Of a stretch of 64,000 bases of DNA, positions 60,002 through 64,000 are shown one piece after another. A model generated the notes under the pieces. That model saw only the letters and a program-made list of their open reading frames with translations, did not search any database and had not been told where the DNA came from. The first letter of the stretch is position 1; each line of letters opens with the position of its first letter. The DNA lies in the NCBI GenBank assembly GCA_963788215.1, contig CAWBFX010000001.1, forward strand, positions 62,001 through 126,000, written 5' to 3'. The stretch comes from AC-32 sp963788215 (GTDB taxonomy: Bacteria > Actinomycetota > Thermoleophilia > Gaiellales > Gaiellaceae). A program made the position numbers and the translations under genes.

Positions 60002-60853
60002 TTACTGCGCGTAGCCGCGCACCTTCAGGTACGCAACCGCGAGGCTGAGCAGCCCGACGCCGCAGAGCCCGGCGATGCCCCAGAGGCCGACCCGGCTGTA
60101 GGCGGCGTGGCCGCGCCCGAAGCGGGACAGCACGAGCGCACAGAGGATCCCGCCGATCAGCCCGCCGATGTGCCCGCCGACGGAGATGTTCGCGAGGGAG
60201 AAGCTGAGGATCAGGTTGATGATCACGAGGGCGAGCGCCGAGCCGCCGAGCACGAAGTTGCGCTGCCGCTCGAGGACGACGGCCACGCCGAGGATCCCGA
60301 AGAGCGCCCCCGATGCGCCGACCGTGGGCGAGAGCGGCGTGAAGACGAGTGCTCCGGCCGAGCCCGCGAGACCGGAGATCAGGTAGACGGCGAGGAAGCG
60401 GCCCCGCCCGAGCGCCGTCTCGACCGCTGAACCGACGAACCAGAGGAAGTACATGTTGAACGCGATGTGGAGCAGGTTCGCGTGCAGGAACGCGCTCGTG
60501 ATCAGTCGCCACCAGTCGCCGTTCGCCACCGCGGGCCCGAACAGCACCCACTTCGCGTAGAGGCTTCCGCCCGGCGAGTTGATCCCGCTCCCCTGGACGC
60601 ACGTGAGCACGTAGATGAGGACGTTCAGCCCGATCAGGATCTTCGTGACGAGCGCTCCGGTGCCCTCGAACGCGGCCCGTCGCGTGCCGGTCGTGACGCG
60701 CTGGATGCCCTGCGGCTTCCCCGAATGCTCCGGGCAGCGCTGGCCGACAGGCGCCGGAGTCATGCATTCGGTGCAGATCGGGCGGTCGCAGACCGAGCAC
60801 GAGATGTACGTCTCGCGGTTCGGATGGCGGTAGCAGCGCATCGGCTCGGACAC
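60002..60853 (-). CDS. Rhomboid family intramembrane serine protease with N-terminal zinc finger
   Basis: 283 residues from GTG 60853 (ATG 60841 also possible). An N-terminal B-box-like zinc region (CYRHPNRETYISCSVCDRPICTECM, CPEH) is followed by six membrane helices. Rhomboid motifs: WRLITSAFLHANLLHIAFNMYFLW, catalytic GASGALFGI (Ser) and GGHIGGLIGG (His). The GTG lies 7 nt after a -10 (TACGCT). Confidence 0.9.
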   Translation of the reverse strand: MSEPMRCYRHPNRETYISCSVCDRPICTECMTPAPVGQRCPEHSGKPQGIQRVTTGTRRAAFEGTGALVTKILIGLNVLIYVLTCVQGSGINSPGGSLYAKWVLFGPAVANGDWWRLITSAFLHANLLHIAFNMYFLWFVGSAVETALGRGRFLAVYLISGLAGSAGALVFTPLSPTVGASGALFGILGVAVVLERQRNFVLGGSALALVIINLILSFSLANISVGGHIGGLIGGILCALVLSRFGRGHAAYSRVGLWGIAGLCGVGLLSLAVAYLKVRGYAQ

Positions 60854-60859
60854 GTGCCG

Positions 60860-60866
60860 TAGCGTA
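60860..60866. promoter_or_regulatory. Bidirectional -10 core TAGCGTA
   Basis: Forward TAGCGT lies 9 nt before the comB GTG at 60875. Reverse TACGCT lies 7 nt before the rhomboid GTG at 60853. Confidence 0.6.
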
Positions 60867-60874
60867 GTGCCGAG

Positions 60875-61615
60875 GTGCGCTGTCACGTCTCTTTCACGCC
60901 GGCGGAGGCGGTCTCTGCCCAGCTCGCGATCGTCGTCGACGTGATGCGCGCCACTTCGACGATCGCGCAGGCCCTGGCGGCCGGCTACGAGCGCGTTCTC
61001 TGCTGCGCCGAGATCGACGACGCGCTCGCGCTCCGGGCGGAGTTGGGCGACTCGGCCGTGACCGGTGGCGAGCGGGACGCGAAGCGGGTCGACGCGTTCG
61101 ACATGGGCGCCTCGCCCCGCGAGTTCCTCGAGCCGCGGGCCGAGACGCTTGTCCTTTCGACCACGAACGGGACCCGGGCGATCGTGGCCGCGGCCGAGTC
61201 CTGCGGCGAGGTCGTGATCGGGTCGCTGCTGAACCTCACGGCGGTCGCGGAGCTCGCGCGCGGGCGCGGGGAGGACGCGGTCGTGCTCTGCGCGGGCTAC
61301 AAGGGCGCGTTCGCGATTGACGACGCGTACTGCGCCGGCCGGATCGTCGGGCTGCTCAGCGCGGAGAGGACGGATGCGGCGGTCGCGGCGGAGGCGATTG
61401 CTTCGCGCTACGGGAGCGGGGTGGAGGGGATCAACGCCCGCACGTACGGACCGCCGGGGCTCGAGGAGGACATCGCCTGGTGCGGCCGCGAGAGCGTCCT
61501 GGAGGTCGTCCCGCGCTTCGTCCGGATGGTCGGAGCTGCGGCGAGGTACGCTCGAGGCGGGCGTCACACTCTCGTCACAGTTCGGCCCTTGACGGCAACT
61601 ATCCCTTCTCTGTAG
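60875..61615 (+). CDS. comB: 2-phosphosulfolactate phosphatase family protein
   Basis: 246 residues of the ComB fold: AIVVDVMRATSTIAQALAAGYERVLCCAEIDDAL, FDMGASPREFLEP, LVLSTTNGTRAIVAA and VVLCAGYKGAFAIDDAYCAGRIV. ComB dephosphorylates phosphosulfolactate in coenzyme M synthesis, but in bacteria without that pathway the substrate may differ; no other coenzyme M genes are in the window. Confidence 0.85.
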   Translation: MRCHVSFTPAEAVSAQLAIVVDVMRATSTIAQALAAGYERVLCCAEIDDALALRAELGDSAVTGGERDAKRVDAFDMGASPREFLEPRAETLVLSTTNGTRAIVAAAESCGEVVIGSLLNLTAVAELARGRGEDAVVLCAGYKGAFAIDDAYCAGRIVGLLSAERTDAAVAAEAIASRYGSGVEGINARTYGPPGLEEDIAWCGRESVLEVVPRFVRMVGAAARYARGGRHTLVTVRPLTATIPSL

Positions 61616-61657
61616 AAACCGGGACTCCGCGCGGCGAGGTGGCCGCGCGTGAGCCGC

Positions 61658-62431
61658 CTACAGGAACCGTTCCAGCGGAGGAAAGACGGCTTCCGCGATG
61701 CCTCGGCGGAGGGTCGCCAGCGACTCCACGACGAAAGCGCCTTTCGCGGGGCCGCTGTGGTCGAACGCTATCGAGAACTCCGGACTCACCTCCACGTGCA
61801 TTTCCGCGTTTGGCCCAGTGGCCCGGATGCTGAACCGAGCGATTTGTGTGCCATCTTCAAAGCTGCCGAACGTGACTTCGGCGTTTTCGACGAGGATGTT
61901 GTGCGCGGAGGCAATGTCCACCGTCGTCTCGGTAAGGATCGCCGGCGTTATGTGGATCGCGCGGTGGCGGTCGATGTTGGCGAGATCATTCAAGACCGCC
62001 AGTACGTGACGGTCGGGGTCTTGCCATCGACGGTACGGCTGCATCGACTGAATGAGTGCTTGCGCTCGGGGATGAAGCAAGCCGATCCGTCTAGGACGGT
62101 CTCTCCGGAAGTCGCAGCGCTTCCCGTAGATCGGAAACTGAATGTCTTGGGGCCGCTCTGGCTCGCCCGAATGCTTTACCGCCAGGGCATAAGCCAGGTG
62201 GTCGAGCGCGGATCGCATGTCTTGCAAGCAATCGCCGATTGTTGTGCTCCACATCGCAGGGGGCTCCCGGTTGATCTTGATCCGGACGATGTGCTCGCCA
62301 CGCTCAGGGTGATGCTCCTCGACAAACGAGTACGGGTCTCGTTCACCGAAGCTCGCGATCTGCGCGTTCAAGGTCTGCAAGTGCTGACGCGCACGGTGGA
62401 GCTTTAGACGATGGCTCCACGTCTCCGACAC
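61658..62431 (-). CDS. Hypothetical protein of the accessory region
   Basis: 257 residues from GTG 62431. An N-terminal helix (SHRLKLHRARQHLQTLNAQIASF), GEHIVRIKINREPP, then IGDCLQDMRSALDHLAYALAV and IQFPIYGKRCDF. I associate this layout (long helix, then an RSALDH-x-A motif) with uncharacterised actinobacterial proteins. Base composition and codon use are less GC-rich than upstream of 61.6 kb, suggesting transfer. Function unknown. Confidence 0.7.
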   Translation of the reverse strand: MSETWSHRLKLHRARQHLQTLNAQIASFGERDPYSFVEEHHPERGEHIVRIKINREPPAMWSTTIGDCLQDMRSALDHLAYALAVKHSGEPERPQDIQFPIYGKRCDFRRDRPRRIGLLHPRAQALIQSMQPYRRWQDPDRHVLAVLNDLANIDRHRAIHITPAILTETTVDIASAHNILVENAEVTFGSFEDGTQIARFSIRATGPNAEMHVEVSPEFSIAFDHSGPAKGAFVVESLATLRRGIAEAVFPPLERFL

Positions 62432-62449
62432 GCGCTAACCTCACCATGA

Positions 62450-62570
62450 GTGACCGACAAACCGCAAGAGCCGAAACAGACCACGCCGAAAGGCTTAGAG
62501 ATTCCGGTGCCGAACCGCGAGGCAACTCATGGACGCCTTCAAGCGGATTGTTCGACCGGTCAAGAAGCCG
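62450..62570 (+). pseudogene. Remnant small ORF with TPKGxEIPVP motif
   Basis: GTG 62450 opens TDKPQEPKQTTPKGLEIPVP, then, after a +1 shift near 62528, MDAFKRIVRPVKKP. Short proteins with TPKG-x-EIPVP followed by a basic helix recur beside accessory genes in actinobacteria, to my recollection. The frame runs into the transposase gene without its own stop, so it is broken or mis-sequenced. Confidence 0.35.
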
Positions 62571-63536
62571 CTAGACCGTCGTCCTAGCCGCCGTCGCGAC
62601 CAAGTCGTAGAACATCGGCACGTCCGAGTCTCGACGGTTGTAGCGCCACGCCCACTCGTTCAAGTAGCCCTGCAACCACTTGTGCGAGATCGCGTGATGA
62701 GCGCCACGGACGCCTGTCTTGAACAGGCCGAAGAAGCCGTCGATGGTCTGCGTGTGTACGTCCCCATCGACGTACACCTTCGCGTTGTGCGCGATACGCC
62801 GATGGGAGTAGCCCGTCTTGCCGAGTCGCTGGTACGGGCGGTACTCGTCGGTGAAGATCATCGAACCGGGCAGGACGAACTCCCTAGCCTTTCGCTCCAC
62901 AAGCGGACCTCGACTATTCGGGACGTGCTCCGCTCGCACACGTCCGCCACGCTCGACGGCGGCGAAGACGATTGCCTTTCGCTCCCAGTAGTCGGTCTGC
63001 GCGTTCCAGCCGTACTTGGCCCGGCGGTTCCTGTCGGCTTGTCGCGGCTTCCCTCCGACGAATGTCTCGTCGATCTCGACCGATCCGGCGAGCTGGTCGG
63101 TTTCCTGGGTCATGAGCTGGTTGCGGATCTTGTTGAACATCCGCCACGCGGTCTTGTAGTGGACGCCCAGTTCCCGCTCCAAGTGCTTCGCGGAGATCCC
63201 GCATCGAGTGCTAGTGATGAGGTACATGGCGTAGAACCACAAGTGCAGCGAGGTCGAGGACTTGTGGAAGATCGTCCCGGCGGTCGGGTGCAGGTGATGA
63301 CCGCACGCGGTACACGTCCACGACTGGCGGCGCTGCTTCGTCGCGTAACGCTTGAAGCGCCGTTCTTGGTCGCACTTCGGACAGTGGGCATGCTCGCCGT
63401 CTTCCGAATGACGGTTGCGCCAGAGCCATTCAAGGCAGGTCGCATCGTCCGGGAACTCGCGCATGAACTCCATGAGCGAGACGGTCGAGTCCGAGGAAGT
63501 GCCGCGTCTAGGATGAAGGCGGTCAACTGGGGGCAT
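62571..63536 (-). mobile_element. IS1595-type transposase
   Basis: 321 residues from ATG 63536; an ATG at 63473 (MEFMREFPDD) is the more usual family start. An N-terminal zinc ribbon (CPKCDQERRFKRY, CTACGHHLHP) and HKSSTSLHLWFYAMYLI lead into the ISXO2-like DDE domain: VEIDETFVGGK (Asp), IFTDEYRPYQRLGKTGYSH (Asp), VHTQTIDGFFGLFKTGVRG. All parts appear intact. I could not find convincing terminal inverted repeats or target duplications, so the element borders are undefined. Confidence 0.88.
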
Positions 63537-63556
63537 CTAGCGCTCCTTGTTGGCAA

Positions 63557-63590
63557 GAACGCGTCGCGGGCTGCTACCTGCGGCGCGTTC
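63557..63590. terminator. Stem-loop between small gene and transposase
   Basis: GAACGCGTCGC (63557-63567) pairs with GCGGCGCGTTC (63580-63590), 11 bp with one wobble and a 12-nt loop. It follows the 78-codon gene on the minus strand and may terminate it; the plus-strand side is followed by GCTTTAT. Confidence 0.5.
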
Positions 63591-63609
63591 GCTTTATCTA
63601 TGCGGAATT

Positions 63610-63846
63610 TTACGTCTTCGGTCGGACAGACTGATAAGGATCAAAGCCCTCCAAAATCGCCTGAACGCATCTGTTCCACACGTCGTCCATCGCGGGGTCG
63701 GCCGATCCTTCGTCGTCCCACGGAAACCCTCGTTGTAGGTCGCTCAAAAGGCCGGCGATGTCAGCAGATGACTTCTTTCCCTCTTCCCAATACTCCCGAA
63801 GGAAGAGGAACATCGCGTCGTAGGCCTGTCTCTCAGTCAGAGGCAT
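63610..63846 (-). CDS. Small hypothetical protein
   Basis: 78 residues, mostly helical: LTERQAYDAMFLFLREYWEEGK, SSADIAGLLSDLQRGFPWDD, SADPAMDDVWNRCVQAILEG. The pattern resembles small immunity-like or orphan proteins, but no toxin is adjacent. Divergent from the SOS-type promoter to its right. Confidence 0.6.
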   Translation of the reverse strand: MPLTERQAYDAMFLFLREYWEEGKKSSADIAGLLSDLQRGFPWDDEGSADPAMDDVWNRCVQAILEGFDPYQSVRPKT

Positions 63847-63904
63847 GGGAACCCCTCGGAGTCTATGAGCGAGCGGCTTCTACAGAGAAGGGACACTTCC
63901 CCCC

Positions 63905-63943
63905 TTGACAGGCGAACGTGTGTTCGTGTAGAACATGTGTTCG
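63905..63943 (+). promoter_or_regulatory. lexA box: SOS promoter with tandem LexA boxes
   Basis: TTGACA (63905-63910) and TAGAAC (63929-63934) form a -35/-10 pair with an 18-nt spacer. CGAACGTGTGTTCG (63913-63926), a perfect Gram-positive LexA site, lies between them, and a second, one-mismatch site AGAACATGTGTTCG (63930-63943) covers the -10. LexA binding would block RNA polymerase tightly. Confidence 0.85.
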
Positions 63944-63946
63944 CAC

Positions 63947-64000
63947 ATGATCGCCTGCATCGTCATTCCGGGGTTCGAGCTGAGAGCAGCGCTGCGGGAG
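63947..64000 (+). CDS. Start of an SOS-regulated protein, possibly Y-family DNA polymerase (partial)
   Basis: Eighteen codons, MIACIVIPGFELRAALRE, are visible before the window ends. Y-family polymerase/ImuB-like proteins of actinobacteria begin with a similar strand (MIACxxIPxFEL), and such genes are classical LexA targets. The ATG lies 3 nt after the second LexA box. The identity is a guess from few residues plus the promoter. Confidence 0.5.
   Translation, partial: MIACIVIPGFELRAALRE

Noticed and set aside
61590..61615. A TTGACG-N18-TAGAAA promoter at the end of comB
   Set aside because: It lies inside the comB coding sequence and is not followed by a plus-strand gene.
62529..63908. A 459-codon plus-strand frame across the transposase region
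   Set aside because: It is antisense to an intact DDE transposase and shows no domain; only its first ~15 codons may belong to the broken mini-gene.

Overview
The window is very GC-rich, densely packed chromosomal DNA from an actinobacterium. Gene content and protein character point to the Thermoleophilia (Gaiellales or Solirubrobacterales-like), which is an inference from protein style rather than a 16S call. Supporting signs are a SigB/F-type sigma factor inside the mnmA-alaS block, recN-steA-steB-pyrG order, a ComB-type 2-phosphosulfolactate phosphatase, a DUF3866 protein and many single-copy actinobacterial-style hypotheticals. Genes overlap by 4 nt (ATGA/GTGA/TGATG) in long runs, so translational coupling is the rule. 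I see no tRNA, rRNA or CRISPR.

Layout. 1-2.5 kb: end of histidine degradation (hutU-hutI), a small membrane protein and a cupin. 2.5-8.8 kb: metallo-hydrolase, hisS, aspS, a DivIVA-like coiled-coil protein and three envelope-type proteins. 8.8-9.0 kb: a strong 6S RNA candidate. 9.0-15.3 kb: mnmA, a degenerate anti-sigma-like protein, a sigma factor, alaS, ruvX and mltG; the hisS-aspS-(6S)-mnmA-alaS-ruvX-mltG order is also seen in Firmicutes. 15.3-20.5 kb: shikimate operon (aroE, aroC, fused aroK-aroB, aroQ), a proline peptidase and efp. 22-29 kb: an unusual carboxyltransferase-BCCP fusion, accC, nusB, a possible xseB, a prenyl synthase, a NylC-like peptidase, tlyA and nadK. 29-36.4 kb: recN, steA, steB, a GT2-PNPT fusion and pyrG. 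36-43.5 kb: MOSC, GYD, M20 peptidase, DUF3866, aldo/keto reductase and alanine dehydrogenase. 43.6-50.6 kb: nucleoside salvage (deoB, deoA), mutM, recO and glycyl-tRNA synthetase. 50.6-61.6 kb: methyltransferase, VOC and cupin enzymes, the PPDK regulator and PPDK, a lipoprotein, an RTX-repeat protein, rhomboid and comB. 61.65-64 kb: a less GC-rich accessory stretch with a hypothetical, an IS1595-type transposase, a small hypothetical and the start of an SOS-controlled gene.

Regulatory architecture is the most striking property. More than twenty genes have a TANNNT -10 hexamer ending about 6-10 nt before an ATG/GTG/TTG, with no room for a Shine-Dalgarno sequence, implying pervasive leaderless transcription. 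Often the upstream gene's TAG stop is the first half of the -10. Three divergent gene pairs share one 7-bp TANNNTA core that reads as a -10 on both strands. A separate ~75-bp element occurs three times with an exact 41-nt internal spacing; it combines a -10-like hexamer with a strong Shine-Dalgarno and, in two copies, a GTG start.

Six coding regions need a +1 shift (one surplus base) to be read through, including aroC and recN. This looks more like sequence error than real gene loss, but it should be checked in reads.
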